Part shown: in pieces, positions 34,325 through 44,117 of the stretch | How positions within the stretch are numbered: the stretch's first letter is position 1 | Layout: every line of letters begins with the position of its first letter | Assembly: GCA_002270465.1 (NCBI GenBank) | Contig: NQOF01000001.1 | Location: forward strand, 1,180,501 to 1,244,500 | DNA from: Blautia hominis | GTDB lineage: Bacteria; Bacillota; Clostridia; Lachnospirales; Lachnospiraceae | DNA length: 64,000 bases | Reading direction: 5' to 3' | The notes under the pieces: model-generated | Databases searched by the model: none | What the model was told of the DNA's origin: nothing | Seen by the model: the letters and a program-made list of their open reading frames with translations, nothing else | Made by a program: the position numbers and the translations under genes

Positions 34325-35675
34325 CCCGGTTTCCCTTCTCCAAAAATGTAACGATGGAGGCAATATTGGCCCCTGTAGCGCCCTCTGCCATCCGATCGTC
34401 CTTTCCCCGCATCACACTTGGCCCCACTGCATCCAGATGTATCCATGCAACCCCTTCCTGAATAAATTCTTCCAGAAAACAGGCAGCCACACTGGCCCCG
34501 GCGCCTTTGCCGGGCGCATAGTTTGCCAAATCTGCGGTATTGCTCCAGGCCAGCAGTTCCCGGTAATGCCTGTCCAAAGGCAGTCTCCATACCCGTTCTC
34601 CGGCCTTACGTGCAGCACATGCAAACCCGCTGCTCACAAAATCATCGTTTGAGAACATTCCCGTCATGTTATCTCCTAGTGCTGCCTGGCAGGAGTATGT
34701 AAGCGTAGCCAGATCCAGGATCCTTTCTGCCCCCTGCTGCTGGGCATAAACCAGGGCATCGGCCAGGATAAGCCTTCCCTCTGCATCCGTGTTATAGATC
34801 TCCACCGTGCATCCGTTTCCCATGGTGATCACATCTCCCATCCGGCACGCCTCCGGGCCAATGGCATTCTCCGCCAGAGGCAGCACTGCCATAAGGTTTT
34901 CCTTCGTTCCCTCCCGGACAAGGATCTCAAAAGCCTCCAACACGTTAGCCGCGCCGCACATATCGAATTTCATTCCTTCCATTGCTTCAATAGACTTTAA
35001 GTGATAGCCGCCGCTGTCAAAGAGGATCCCCTTTCCCACCAAAGCAGTCAAAGGCCGCTCCAACCCCCGCTCTGCGGTGAGCACTGCCAGTTTGGGTTCC
35101 TGCGCGCTGCCCCGGTTCACTGCCAGGATACCGCCGAACCCTTGGGCTTTTAACTCTTCCCTGCCCAGTATCCTGCACGCTACACCTAAATCCGCGCCCA
35201 GGTCCCTGATGTAAGCAGTAAATTCCTCTGTTCCCAGGTAATTGGCCGGAAGATTGCCGAGACTTCTGGCATGGGCCATACATCTCCCTTCCAGTTCCCC
35301 GTACCTCACGGCACGTTCCAGCTCCGCGTCCTCTGCCCCATGGCTTTCTATATAAAATACCGTGTCCCCAAAATCTGCCAGGCTCTCCCGCATCCTAAAT
35401 ATGTCTTTTCCCTGAAGGTCTTTTAATCCTTCTTTCCGGAAACGGTATGCCCCCTGGCAGACAGAGCGCACGATCAGGCGTGCTGCCTCACTTTGCTGCT
35501 CCAAAGGGATTTTGTCCAGAGGGATCTTAAAACAATCTCCCCTCTGTTTTCCCAGCCGGTTAAACTGTTCTGCCAGCCGTCCGGCATCCGTGTGATCCGG
35601 TATCACTTCCGTACAGGCAGGCATATCCAAAGCCCCCATCCCGCTTGTCTGCAGGTATTTCAGAATAAATTTCAT
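34311..35675 (-). CDS. M17 (leucyl) aminopeptidase family protein
   Basis: A 454-residue cytosolic metallopeptidase. The C-terminal catalytic half holds VGKGILFDSGGYHLKS (Lys215, Asp220), MKFDMCGAANV (Asp238) and the signature NTDAEGRL at residues 296-302 (Asp297, Glu299, Arg302). This is the full two-zinc site of the family. The N-terminal ~150 residues are the less conserved domain. It overlaps the alpha-mannosidase stop by 4 bases (ATGA) and is therefore co-translated with it. A peptidase in a glycan operon could trim peptides left on glycopeptides; that is inference. Confidence 0.88.
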   Translation of the reverse strand: MKFILKYLQTSGMGALDMPACTEVIPDHTDAGRLAEQFNRLGKQRGDCFKIPLDKIPLEQQSEAARLIVRSVCQGAYRFRKEGLKDLQGKDIFRMRESLADFGDTVFYIESHGAEDAELERAVRYGELEGRCMAHARSLGNLPANYLGTEEFTAYIRDLGADLGVACRILGREELKAQGFGGILAVNRGSAQEPKLAVLTAERGLERPLTALVGKGILFDSGGYHLKSIEAMEGMKFDMCGAANVLEAFEILVREGTKENLMAVLPLAENAIGPEACRMGDVITMGNGCTVEIYNTDAEGRLILADALVYAQQQGAERILDLATLTYSCQAALGDNMTGMFSNDDFVSSGFACAARKAGERVWRLPLDRHYRELLAWSNTADLANYAPGKGAGASVAACFLEEFIQEGVAWIHLDAVGPSVMRGKDDRMAEGATGANIASIVTFLEKGNRDDGL

Positions 35676-38600
35676 GTGGTCAAATCCCCGCTTTCCATTT
35701 TCTGACCGTCCTTCACATGCAGAAGCAGGGTCTTTATCTCATAAGGATGCAGGGATACCCGAATTTCAGATGAAGTGAAGGGGCTTTCCGGTTCTTCCAT
35801 CAGATCACACTCACACCATTTGTCAACGTGAAATCCTGTCCTTATGCTTACTTCCCCCCGTTTTCCCTGGAATTCATGGAATCTGAGCACGATCTCCTCC
35901 CCGTTTTCCGCCTGTTTCAGCGCGTCTGCCACCAGGTTATCCCTGTCAAATGTCAGTATGCTCCCGTGCACAGCCGCGGCGCCTGCCTTGGCTTTTAGGG
36001 GCGTATTCAGGTCAAATGCCTCCTGCTCGATGGCCGCGTTGTACCATTCTTCCATATGTGGCAGCAAAGAATAGGTGAATGTATGGCTGCCCAGGTCCGC
36101 GCTGTAGTCAGGGTCTGTGGCTGCTTTTAAAAGGGTCAGACGCATGGTGTTCTCTTTCAGGTCATAGCCGTATTTACAGTCATTAAGAAGCGCTGCCCCG
36201 TATCCGGTCTCCCAGATATCCACCCATTTGTGGGCTGCCACCTCAAACTTGGCTGCCTCCCAACTTGTATTTCTCGTGATGGGACGCCGGATATTTCCGT
36301 TCTGGATATCAAACCTGGCGTCCACGGCCCGGATATCCACGGGAAATGCGGCCTTCATCAGTTTCTGCCGCTCCTGCCAGTCAACTTTTGTACAAAAATC
36401 TATGCGCCTCTTTTCGTTATAGAGACACATGGTCTGGCTGATCCTGCTCTTATGGTATTTCCAGCAGAAGGACACCTCCGTGCCAAGCCCATGTCTCCGA
36501 ATCCGGATTTGGGTGCAGTCGGTGATCTCTTCCCTCTTTCTGTCAATGCCCGGCTCCAGTTCCCAGGCGTCAAAACAGCGGGGTTTGTCCTCAAAGATCT
36601 GGAGTACATTGGCACAGGCGCCACGGGGCAGGATCTCTCTTTCGGCCTCCCTGTCATAGATCCTGGAAAGCTGTCCCTTTTCATTCCAGCTGATTTCATA
36701 GAAAGGCGTCCGGATCTCCCCGGCTTTCACAGTCATCTCCTCCGGCTGTTCCCGGGGAATTTCCTCCGGCTGCCACTCTATGTCCGTGTAGGCGAAAGGC
36801 TCCATATCCCTGACCAAAACATACGCGCCTTCCTCTTTCCATACACAGGGAAGGGGATCCTTTGACCCACGGCCTCCATTTTGCATCCGGTAGAAATTCC
36901 CGGTACCCACCTGCTGCGCACACAGAGCTGCTGCCTCCTCCACGGGAATCAGGACAACCGAAGTTCTCAGCCAGTTGCTGTTGTTAAATACCGAAAAGAG
37001 ACGCGCACCCGTACATTTTTGTACAAGCACCGCATCCACAGCCCCTCCTGTTTCCCTCAAAAGAGCGGCGGCTTTTTCATACTCCGTGTGGCTGTCCTCA
37101 TAAACCTCCTTTATGGAAGACCCCGGCAGAATGTCATGAAACTGCTGGCAGAGCACGATCTTCCAGGCGCGCAGAATCCTCTTGGCGTCGTATGGAACCT
37201 TTCCAAATATCCTGGCTAACACCGACTGTATCTCCGCATCCCTGAGTGCATATTCCATCCTGCGGTTCATCCGTTTGTTATACGCCTGGGAGGTATAGGT
37301 CCCCCGGTGGAATTCCAGATAAAGTTCCCCGTCCCACACCGGAAGATAGCCTCCCATGGGGTTCTCTTCTATTGTCTTGTTAAGATCACGGAAATACTGC
37401 GTCACGGACTGTTTTTTCACATGGGGAATCCCCGGCATTTTATCCGCCATCTCCAACTGACGGAGCATATCCCGGTTTGGCCCGCCTCCCCCGTCTCCAT
37501 AGCCGTAGGAGATCAGCAGTTCCCGGTTCAAATCTTTGTTCTTATAATTATCCCAGACACTTTTCACTGCCCTGGGGCCGGAGTTGCCGTTATATGTATA
37601 GTAATCCTCTCCGGGGTCTGAAGTAGTCACAAAGTGAGCGGTCACCCCGGTCCCGTCAATCCCCTTCCAGATAAAGGTGTCATAGGGCAGTCGGTTGGTG
37701 TCATTCCAGCTTATTTTCGTAGTCATAAATGTATCCACACCGGACTTCTTTAAAATCTGGGGAAGGGCCCAGGAATACCCGAATACATCCGGCAGCCAAA
37801 GGAACTCGCTCTCATAGCCGAATTCTTTACGGAAAAAATTCTTGCCCACCAAGATCTGGCGGATGATAGATTCTCCTGAGGCGATATTACAGTCACACTC
37901 TACCCACATGGCCCCGGAAGGCTCCCATCTGCCCTGGGCCACACGCTTTTTGATATCCTCATAAATGTCAGGGTAGTCCTCTTTGATAAATTCATAGAGC
38001 TGGGGCTGGGACTGAAGAAAATGGTAATCCCCATATTTCTCCATCAGGCGGTTCACAGTGGAAAAGGAGCGCGCAGCCTTCTCTCTGGTATGGCACAGCC
38101 GCCACAGCCAGGCCACATCAATATGGGTATGGCCGGTCATTGTCACACTGACATCCGGTTTTCCGCGGCCATCCAGACATCCGTCCAGATACCCCGCAGC
38201 CTCCGCCGCACTTTCATAGAACGCTCTGCTTCCCGGTTCGGTAAAATCCACAAGGCAGAAAGCCTTTACCAGTACATTCAGGATCCATTCCCGGTACTCG
38301 TTATCTGCTCCCAGGGCCTCATATGTCTCAAGCGCCGCTGTGGTCAAATAGTACAGATCATCGGTCCCTTTATCCAGCACACCCATCTGCGCCCGGCGTA
38401 TCTCCATCACATTGTCCTTTGGAATGCCTCCCCCGCTAAGCCCTGTCCAAAGCCTGAATTTAAGACTTAGCTTCTGTCCACATACTTCCGGGTCCAAAAA
38501 TACTTCCCGGTGATTTCCGTCTACTGCCTGATATGGTACGTCATTTAAATAGAGAAGACTTTCAAAGTTCCCGTTATTTCCGGTTCCCGCCAAAGCACCG

Positions 38601-38854
38601 AAGTCAAAGAGGCCCAGTACCTCTTTGCCCCAAAGCTCCCGCGGTATTTCTGTTTCCGTGCTCAGCCAGTAATACTTGTCCCAGCCTCGAAAGGAAAATC
38701 CCACGCCAACCTCCATAGGGTTCTCCCCGGATGCACAGTCCCCCTCCTCCCAGAACAAAAAAGAGGGAATATCCCAAAGATTTTTGTACCTAAGCTCCCG
38801 AAGTTCCTCGGCCAGGTTCTTTATCCTGTCAAAATCATGAAAATCAAACGGCAT
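35672..38854 (-). CDS. Alpha-mannosidase, glycoside hydrolase family 38
   Basis: A 1060-residue cytoplasmic exo-alpha-mannosidase (EC 3.2.1.24). The N-terminal ~240 residues form the accessory beta-domain of the long bacterial type. The catalytic domain follows, with zinc ligands His244 and Asp246 in GHTHIDVAWLW, nucleophile Asp356 in LWLPDVFGYS, and YGYGDGGGGPNRDML. The large C-terminal beta domains end near 1050. It is coupled to the M17 peptidase downstream (4-base overlap) and lies 2 bases from the GH4 gene. It fits release of mannose from N-glycan or yeast-mannan fragments. Confidence 0.95.
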   Translation of the reverse strand: MPFDFHDFDRIKNLAEELRELRYKNLWDIPSFLFWEEGDCASGENPMEVGVGFSFRGWDKYYWLSTETEIPRELWGKEVLGLFDFGALAGTGNNGNFESLLYLNDVPYQAVDGNHREVFLDPEVCGQKLSLKFRLWTGLSGGGIPKDNVMEIRRAQMGVLDKGTDDLYYLTTAALETYEALGADNEYREWILNVLVKAFCLVDFTEPGSRAFYESAAEAAGYLDGCLDGRGKPDVSVTMTGHTHIDVAWLWRLCHTREKAARSFSTVNRLMEKYGDYHFLQSQPQLYEFIKEDYPDIYEDIKKRVAQGRWEPSGAMWVECDCNIASGESIIRQILVGKNFFRKEFGYESEFLWLPDVFGYSWALPQILKKSGVDTFMTTKISWNDTNRLPYDTFIWKGIDGTGVTAHFVTTSDPGEDYYTYNGNSGPRAVKSVWDNYKNKDLNRELLISYGYGDGGGGPNRDMLRQLEMADKMPGIPHVKKQSVTQYFRDLNKTIEENPMGGYLPVWDGELYLEFHRGTYTSQAYNKRMNRRMEYALRDAEIQSVLARIFGKVPYDAKRILRAWKIVLCQQFHDILPGSSIKEVYEDSHTEYEKAAALLRETGGAVDAVLVQKCTGARLFSVFNNSNWLRTSVVLIPVEEAAALCAQQVGTGNFYRMQNGGRGSKDPLPCVWKEEGAYVLVRDMEPFAYTDIEWQPEEIPREQPEEMTVKAGEIRTPFYEISWNEKGQLSRIYDREAEREILPRGACANVLQIFEDKPRCFDAWELEPGIDRKREEITDCTQIRIRRHGLGTEVSFCWKYHKSRISQTMCLYNEKRRIDFCTKVDWQERQKLMKAAFPVDIRAVDARFDIQNGNIRRPITRNTSWEAAKFEVAAHKWVDIWETGYGAALLNDCKYGYDLKENTMRLTLLKAATDPDYSADLGSHTFTYSLLPHMEEWYNAAIEQEAFDLNTPLKAKAGAAAVHGSILTFDRDNLVADALKQAENGEEIVLRFHEFQGKRGEVSIRTGFHVDKWCECDLMEEPESPFTSSEIRVSLHPYEIKTLLLHVKDGQKMESGDLTT

Positions 38855-38856
38855 TT

Positions 38857-40221
38857 TTACTCCTTTCCAAGCAGTCCTTCATAGGCTCTGTCATAGTCTT
38901 CCAGCAATTCCTTTGCCAGTGACCAGGAACTGACCAGGGGGTGAAGCATCAGTGCTCGTGCTGCACACGTAAGGGAACCTGTCTTCACAGCCTCCACGGT
39001 CAGACGCTCATAATTTTTGATCAGACGCATGAGAATGCCGCACTGCGGGGGCACCTCTGTGACTGCCACCGGGCGGATGCCCTCAGAAGATACGCGGCAG
39101 GTCACTTCCACCACATCCTTGTCCTCCAGTCCCGGAATACAGCCCTGGTTCTCCACAGAGAGCACCAGGTATTTTCCCTCCGCACTCTGCATGCCTTCTA
39201 TGCAGTCCAGCATAACACCCGCATATCCCATTCCGTCGGGCACCTCCAGACTTCCTTTTTCCGCAGCCGGGCGTTTGGCGGCCCCGGATTCAATACTCAT
39301 ATAGGAGTTCTCCCTCAGCTGCATATAATATAAGAATATCTGCAGTGCCCCCTCCGGGTCGGCATCCATATCCATGTTCTGCAGTTCGCTCATCATCTGT
39401 AGGTTTAGCTTTTCTATGGTCTCCCCTCGGGCGGTACCGGATTTTTGGATATTGGCCAGGGCTTTCTCTCTGTGATAGTAATAATACAGATACTCATTTG
39501 GCAAAAATCCTATGGAACGCAGCAGTTCCGGATCAAACATGGCAAATTCCTGGATTTTCCCAAGAAAATCGTCATCCGCCAGAAGCTGTGGAAGGATCTC
39601 TTCCCCCTCCTTTTTCACGCTCCGTATCCAGGAGAGGTGGTTCAGCCCAAAGAATTCCACATACAGGTCATCCTCCTCTGTCCCCAGGCAGGCAGCCATA
39701 CGGAACTTTGTGCTGCTTGGCGCATCACAGATCCCAATGACACGGTCATAGCCTGCTGACCTAAGAGCCTGCGTCACAAGCCCGGACGGATTGGTAAAAT
39801 TAAAGATCCACGCATTGGGTGCATACTCTTTTATCATCCTGCAGTAATCCAAAAGCACAGGAATGGTGCGCACTGCCATGGAAAATCCCCCCACCCCTGT
39901 GGTCTCCTGGCCGATGACGCCGTGCTTCAGGGCAATCTTCTCATCCAGTACACGGGAATGGTCACCGCCCACGCGCAGGGTGGTCACTACATAATCAGCA
40001 CCCGCAAGAGCCTCCACAGGTGTCTGCGCTGCCCATACTTTCAGGTTTTCTCCCCTCCTGTCCACAACATGTCTGCACAGGCGCTCAATGATCTTCTGTT
40101 TTTCCTCCTGGATATCATAAAGCACTACCTCATCAATATGCAGCTTTTTATATCTTTTTAAAAGTCCGTTGATAAATATGACGGTCCTCACTCCGGCACC
40201 GCCTATGACAGCTATTTTCAT
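38857..40221 (-). CDS. Glycoside hydrolase family 4 enzyme (6-phospho-beta-glucosidase-like)
   Basis: A 454-residue NAD- and Mn-dependent glycosidase. An N-terminal Rossmann fold begins MKIAVIGGAGVRT; DVVLYDI-like VVLYDIQEE binds the cofactor. The substrate and metal site shows NFTNPSG (Asn144), Cys165 in GICDAPSS and His195 in FGLNHLSW. Most GH4 enzymes act on 6-phospho-glycosides, some on galacturonides or alpha-glucosides; the exact specificity is not readable here. It starts the operon with the GH38 gene (2-base gap) and is preceded by a hairpin element and the kinase gene. Confidence 0.88.
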   Translation of the reverse strand: MKIAVIGGAGVRTVIFINGLLKRYKKLHIDEVVLYDIQEEKQKIIERLCRHVVDRRGENLKVWAAQTPVEALAGADYVVTTLRVGGDHSRVLDEKIALKHGVIGQETTGVGGFSMAVRTIPVLLDYCRMIKEYAPNAWIFNFTNPSGLVTQALRSAGYDRVIGICDAPSSTKFRMAACLGTEEDDLYVEFFGLNHLSWIRSVKKEGEEILPQLLADDDFLGKIQEFAMFDPELLRSIGFLPNEYLYYYYHREKALANIQKSGTARGETIEKLNLQMMSELQNMDMDADPEGALQIFLYYMQLRENSYMSIESGAAKRPAAEKGSLEVPDGMGYAGVMLDCIEGMQSAEGKYLVLSVENQGCIPGLEDKDVVEVTCRVSSEGIRPVAVTEVPPQCGILMRLIKNYERLTVEAVKTGSLTCAARALMLHPLVSSWSLAKELLEDYDRAYEGLLGKE

Positions 40222-40252
40222 TGCCGATCTCCTTTCACTTCTTTCTATTTAT

Positions 40253-40386
40253 GTAACGGTTCAGTACCCTCACAGTTACAGGCAAAAATCCATGCAAAAT
40301 CGCCTTTGCCGATGAGATTTTTGCTTGGCCGTGGTACACTTTCCTACGGTCAGCGCAGTGAATGCGCAGACCTACTGAATAGTCAC
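40253..40386. repeat. Dispersed hairpin element, copy A
   Basis: It starts GTAACGGTTCAGTACCC and ends TACTGAATAGTCAC, which pair as an imperfect inverted repeat. Inside is CAGCGCAGTGAATGCGCAGACC. The same ends and the same 20-base core occur in the gap after the DcuC-like gene (58806-58876). Both copies begin right at the 3' end of a minus-strand gene. Copy A has an extra ~60 bases in the middle. Confidence 0.7.
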
Positions 40387-41318
40387 CTATTTTTCTCAAT
40401 AAAACGCAGCATTTCTTTTTCCTCAGGGAAACCGGTATTGCCCCCATGAGCGGATACCGAGCAGGCACCGCAGGCGTTTCCGTACTGCAGACAGGCCCCC
40501 ATATCCTCCCCTTTCAGAAAGCCGTAGATAAACCCTGCATTGAAGGAATCCCCTGCTCCGGTGGTGTCCACAGCCTGTACCTCATAGGAAGCACGGCGGT
40601 GGACAACACCTTCTTTCACTGCCAGGGCGCCTTTTTTTCCCAGCTTGACCACAGCGGCCCCGCATCTCTCTGCAAAATGAAGGGCTGCCTCCTCTGCCGA
40701 ATCCGTCCTGCCGTAATGCTCCGCCTCCGTCTCATTCATAAAAAGGACATCGATCCACGGAAACAGCTCATAGATCCTGCTGCTCCAATTCCCGGAAGGA
40801 TCCCATCCCACATCAAAGGAGACTGTGGCCTCTGTCTCTGTCTTCACCCGGCGCAGCAGCCGTGCGTAGGACTCATGGGAGTCCTCCCCCTCATATCCCG
40901 TCACATGGATATGCCGGGCCTGACCTGCCTTTTCAACCTCTGCCCTATCCATGCTGATATCCCGGTTCGTTCCCCTGTAAGTGAGAAAGGAACGGTCATG
41001 TTCGTTGGTGAAACTCAGGGAGATTCCGGTCCGCTCCCCCTTCCTGGTCACAAGCAGTTCCGTGTCCACACCGGCCTGCTCAAAAGTCTCCCGGATCATG
41101 TGTCCGTAGCAATCGTCTCCCACTGCCCCCTGGAAGACCGGATGGAGCCCCAGCCTGCCAAGGCCCAGCGTAAACAGAGCTGCACCGCCTCCCACATACG
41201 TTTCCATGGAGGGGACAAGGTCCTCCTGGCCCGGCGCCGGAAACTTCTCCACACCGGGAATGATAATATCAGCATTCACGTCTCCATAGACATAGACATC
41301 CCACTTCTTTTCACTCAT
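40383..41318 (-). CDS. PfkB family carbohydrate kinase
   Basis: A 311-residue ribokinase-fold sugar kinase. An early Gly-Gly motif (ETYVGGGAALFTLGLGRLG, ~39-57) binds the sugar. The C-terminal signature DTTGAGDSFNAGF has catalytic base Asp257 and the anion hole GAGD (254-257). Fructokinase, ribokinase or another ketose kinase are all possible. If it is a fructokinase it would complete the mannose to fructose to fructose-6-phosphate route with the isomerase at 22555. It stands alone between two hairpins, downstream of the transporter operon. Confidence 0.88.
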   Translation of the reverse strand: MSEKKWDVYVYGDVNADIIIPGVEKFPAPGQEDLVPSMETYVGGGAALFTLGLGRLGLHPVFQGAVGDDCYGHMIRETFEQAGVDTELLVTRKGERTGISLSFTNEHDRSFLTYRGTNRDISMDRAEVEKAGQARHIHVTGYEGEDSHESYARLLRRVKTETEATVSFDVGWDPSGNWSSRIYELFPWIDVLFMNETEAEHYGRTDSAEEAALHFAERCGAAVVKLGKKGALAVKEGVVHRRASYEVQAVDTTGAGDSFNAGFIYGFLKGEDMGACLQYGNACGACSVSAHGGNTGFPEEKEMLRFIEKNR

Positions 41319-41376
41319 ATTTCTGCTCCTTTTGTCTTTATCTGCAAAATATCTGTTTTCCTGCCCGTCATACCCA

Positions 41377-41412
41377 AAAACCGGCTTTCAGCGCGAACTA
41401 AAAGCCGGTTTT
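41377..41412 (-). terminator. Terminator of the second sugar transporter operon
   Basis: 12-bp perfect stem AAAACCGGCTTT / AAAGCCGGTTTT (41377-41388 and 41401-41412) with a T run on the minus strand. It lies just after the last permease stop codon and before the PfkB gene. The stem works equally on the plus strand. Confidence 0.85.
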
Positions 41413-41415
41413 TTG

Positions 41416-42327
41416 TCAACCCTTAACTGCCCCAATCATGGCACCCTGAGCAAAATACTTCTGCACAAAGGGATACACACACAGAATCGGAACTGTGGTG
41501 ATCACCACCGCTGCCATTTTCAGGGAATCTGATGTGACTGCCGTGGCGTTCTGCGCCAGGGCCTGAGCCACGGATGTAATCTCCTGCTGGGAACTCATGG
41601 CCTTACTCAACATCTGCTGGAGCACGGTCTGCACCGGCCATTTGGATGTATCACTCATGTAGAATGCCCCGGCGAACCAGTCATTCCAGTGATTCACAGC
41701 CGTGTAAAGCCCCACCACCGCGATCACAGGCTTACTGAGCGGAAGCATGATACGGGAATAGATCTGAAAATAACTGCACCCGTCCAGCTTTGCCGACTCC
41801 TCCAGACTGTCCGGAATCCCTTCAAAAAAGGTCCTGGCCATCAGCAGATAGGTCACGCTCACCAGTGACGGAACCACATAAACCCAAAAACTGTTGAGCA
41901 GATGCAGGTTCTTATACTGGATATAGGTGGGGATCATACCTCCGCTGAACAACATAGTAAATGTGATCAGCATGGTGATCAGCTTGTTGCCCGGCAGTTC
42001 CTTCTGTTTCAGGGAAAATGCCGCCAGGGTGGTCACCGTCAGACTTAACCCGGTACCGATCACGGTTCTGGCGATGGTGTACCCATAAGCCCGGACAATA
42101 CTGCCGTCCCGGAACACTTCCTTAATGTTGTCAAACGTAGGCATTCTGGGCCAGAACCAGATACCGCCCCGGGCGGCATCCTTTCCGTCATTAAACGCCA
42201 GAACCAGCACATTCAGACAGGGCAGTATGATCACCAGACATACAGCAATAACGATCATGTATACAATAACCTGCACAGCGATATCTGTCCGGCTGGACTT
42301 AATCTTGGTTTTTTGGCCTTTACTCAT
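41416..42327 (-). CDS. ABC sugar permease, LplC/YtcP type (second transporter)
   Basis: A 303-residue inner-membrane permease with six membrane segments. The EAA loop reads ESAKLDGCS...IMLP and the C-terminal tail AQGAMIGAVKG. The ATG at 42327 follows GAGGG; a GTG three codons earlier is an alternative. It is last in the permease-binding protein-permease operon, 22 bases after the lipoprotein gene. Confidence 0.93.
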   Translation of the reverse strand: MSKGQKTKIKSSRTDIAVQVIVYMIVIAVCLVIILPCLNVLVLAFNDGKDAARGGIWFWPRMPTFDNIKEVFRDGSIVRAYGYTIARTVIGTGLSLTVTTLAAFSLKQKELPGNKLITMLITFTMLFSGGMIPTYIQYKNLHLLNSFWVYVVPSLVSVTYLLMARTFFEGIPDSLEESAKLDGCSYFQIYSRIMLPLSKPVIAVVGLYTAVNHWNDWFAGAFYMSDTSKWPVQTVLQQMLSKAMSSQQEITSVAQALAQNATAVTSDSLKMAAVVITTVPILCVYPFVQKYFAQGAMIGAVKG

Positions 42328-42349
42328 CTTAAGCACCCTCTTTCACCTG

Positions 42350-44086
42350 TCAATGATAAAAGTTAACAGCATCTTTGTCTTTGTTGTAGACATCCGCCAC
42401 ATAGTCCTCAAACTTCTCCACACCTGCTGCTTTTAACTGACCGCGGAAAGATTCAATGATGCTCTTCACCTCGTCATCTGTTTTGGCGAAACATGCCTGG
42501 ACAAATACTTCATCCCAGTTGAGCAGATCCATCTGTGTCTTCACATCTTCCAATCCTTCTGAGGACAGATACGCCGGTGCGTCCAGTCCCGGAATCAGTT
42601 TTTTCACATACGGATAATCCGCTGCAACCTCAACACTTCTGGCAAAGGTATCATTGGCAGACGCACCCGGTCTTGCCTCTCCGAAGTTATTGATATTGTC
42701 TTTATTGGTCAGTACAAATTCAAAGAAGTAGTTTCCGCTGCCGCCGAATCCTGCGCCCACCTGGTTGAGCAGATAGTCCATGTTGCCGTCGCTCAGAGCC
42801 TTCTGCACCTCTTCCTTGAGGACCGGTTTTCCGTCGACCATATCGTAGCTTACGCCCTCAGCTCCATACTGGGCGATCATCTGTCCCTCTTTTGTGGAGA
42901 GCCAGTCAAAAAACTTGAAGATCTCCTCCGGGTTCTCCGCATCCGCAGAGATCGCCATGCATCCCCTTGCCGTCTTACCGTGTGTTACCTTTTTGTTGTC
43001 GCCCTGAATGTCATTGAGGGGCCCCAGGGGGATCCAGTCGTCGGTCTGGTAAATAATATCCGTATAATTATTGACGTCAGCGATGATCGCGGAGTTATAA
43101 CTCTTGCAGGCCTCCTGTGCACGGGTGGAGTCCATGGTGAAAAATTCCGGGTTCATAAGCCCTTCATCTATAAGGCGGCGGATATAATTGATCTCGTCAT
43201 AGATGGAATCACGCTCTGCCTCATGCTTCACTTTTCCGTCGGTATCTATATTGTAGTTTTTGCTCACACCCCAGCGGTATCCCGGACAGATATACTCCAG
43301 GGTATCCACAGAACCGCCCCAGTATTTTGGTCCCAGCGGATAGACCGCATTTCCGTTCTTGTCTTTAAAACCGCCTTCTTTGATCTTCACAAGCAGATCA
43401 TAGAAATCATCCTGTGTCCTGATATCATCCACATTAACCCCAAGGGCATCCACAATAGACTTCTGGATATACATGCCGCCCCGGTAATCCTCCTCCGGAT
43501 CATATGTCAGGGACTTGTCTGTGGCATCCACATTCATCTGCCACAGATATACGCCGTCCAGGTCATCCCGGAATGTGACGTTTTTATAGGAATCCCAGGG
43601 AAGATAGCCTTCCTCATAATATCTGGAATACACCTCTGAATCTTTCATGTACTCCGATACATCCGCGAACATTCCCTCTTTTGCCGCCTTGGACAGCAGC
43701 GGGAACTCCGGTCTTGTAGAGTTGTCCAGATAGGAAACGATCACATCCGGAATGGTACCTGATGCCAGCTGGGAAGCCAGCACTTTTGCATCGCTGTCCC
43801 CGGGGGTATATTTCACATCCAGCTTGATCCCTGTCAGCTCCGTAATCTTCTTCATCGTTGGTGTGTTGTTTAAATCTTTGGGAAGGGAGTTTCCAATGTC
43901 ATCCACATATGCCTGGACCGTGATCGTACGGTCTGCGATCCAGGTATCCGGTTTTCCTTCTTTACTCTCTGTACCTGTATTTTTAGCTGTCTCTTTGCTG
44001 TCTCCTCCGCACCCCGCCAGAACACCTGCCGTCATGGCGCCGCAAAGCGCAAGGGCCAGAACTTTCTTTACTGCTTTTCGTTTCAT
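42350..44086 (-). CDS. Oligosaccharide-binding lipoprotein of ABC importer (second transporter)
   Basis: A 578-residue family 1 binding lipoprotein, larger than its counterpart in the beta-mannoside operon. Signal MKRKAVKKVLALALCGAMTA, lipobox LAGC with Cys26, then a Ser/Glu/Lys linker. The body has TWIADRTITVQAYVDDIGN, TKLDVKYTPGDSD-like segments and GKTARGCMAISADAENPEE. The ATG at 44086 follows AAAGGAGG. It is co-transcribed with two permeases and lacks a local ATPase. The neighbouring alpha-mannosidase operon suggests an alpha-mannose-containing ligand. Confidence 0.92.
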   Translation of the reverse strand: MKRKAVKKVLALALCGAMTAGVLAGCGGDSKETAKNTGTESKEGKPDTWIADRTITVQAYVDDIGNSLPKDLNNTPTMKKITELTGIKLDVKYTPGDSDAKVLASQLASGTIPDVIVSYLDNSTRPEFPLLSKAAKEGMFADVSEYMKDSEVYSRYYEEGYLPWDSYKNVTFRDDLDGVYLWQMNVDATDKSLTYDPEEDYRGGMYIQKSIVDALGVNVDDIRTQDDFYDLLVKIKEGGFKDKNGNAVYPLGPKYWGGSVDTLEYICPGYRWGVSKNYNIDTDGKVKHEAERDSIYDEINYIRRLIDEGLMNPEFFTMDSTRAQEACKSYNSAIIADVNNYTDIIYQTDDWIPLGPLNDIQGDNKKVTHGKTARGCMAISADAENPEEIFKFFDWLSTKEGQMIAQYGAEGVSYDMVDGKPVLKEEVQKALSDGNMDYLLNQVGAGFGGSGNYFFEFVLTNKDNINNFGEARPGASANDTFARSVEVAADYPYVKKLIPGLDAPAYLSSEGLEDVKTQMDLLNWDEVFVQACFAKTDDEVKSIIESFRGQLKAAGVEKFEDYVADVYNKDKDAVNFYH

Positions 44087-44117
44087 ACCTTTTCCTCCTT
44101 TACCTTCTCCGATCACG

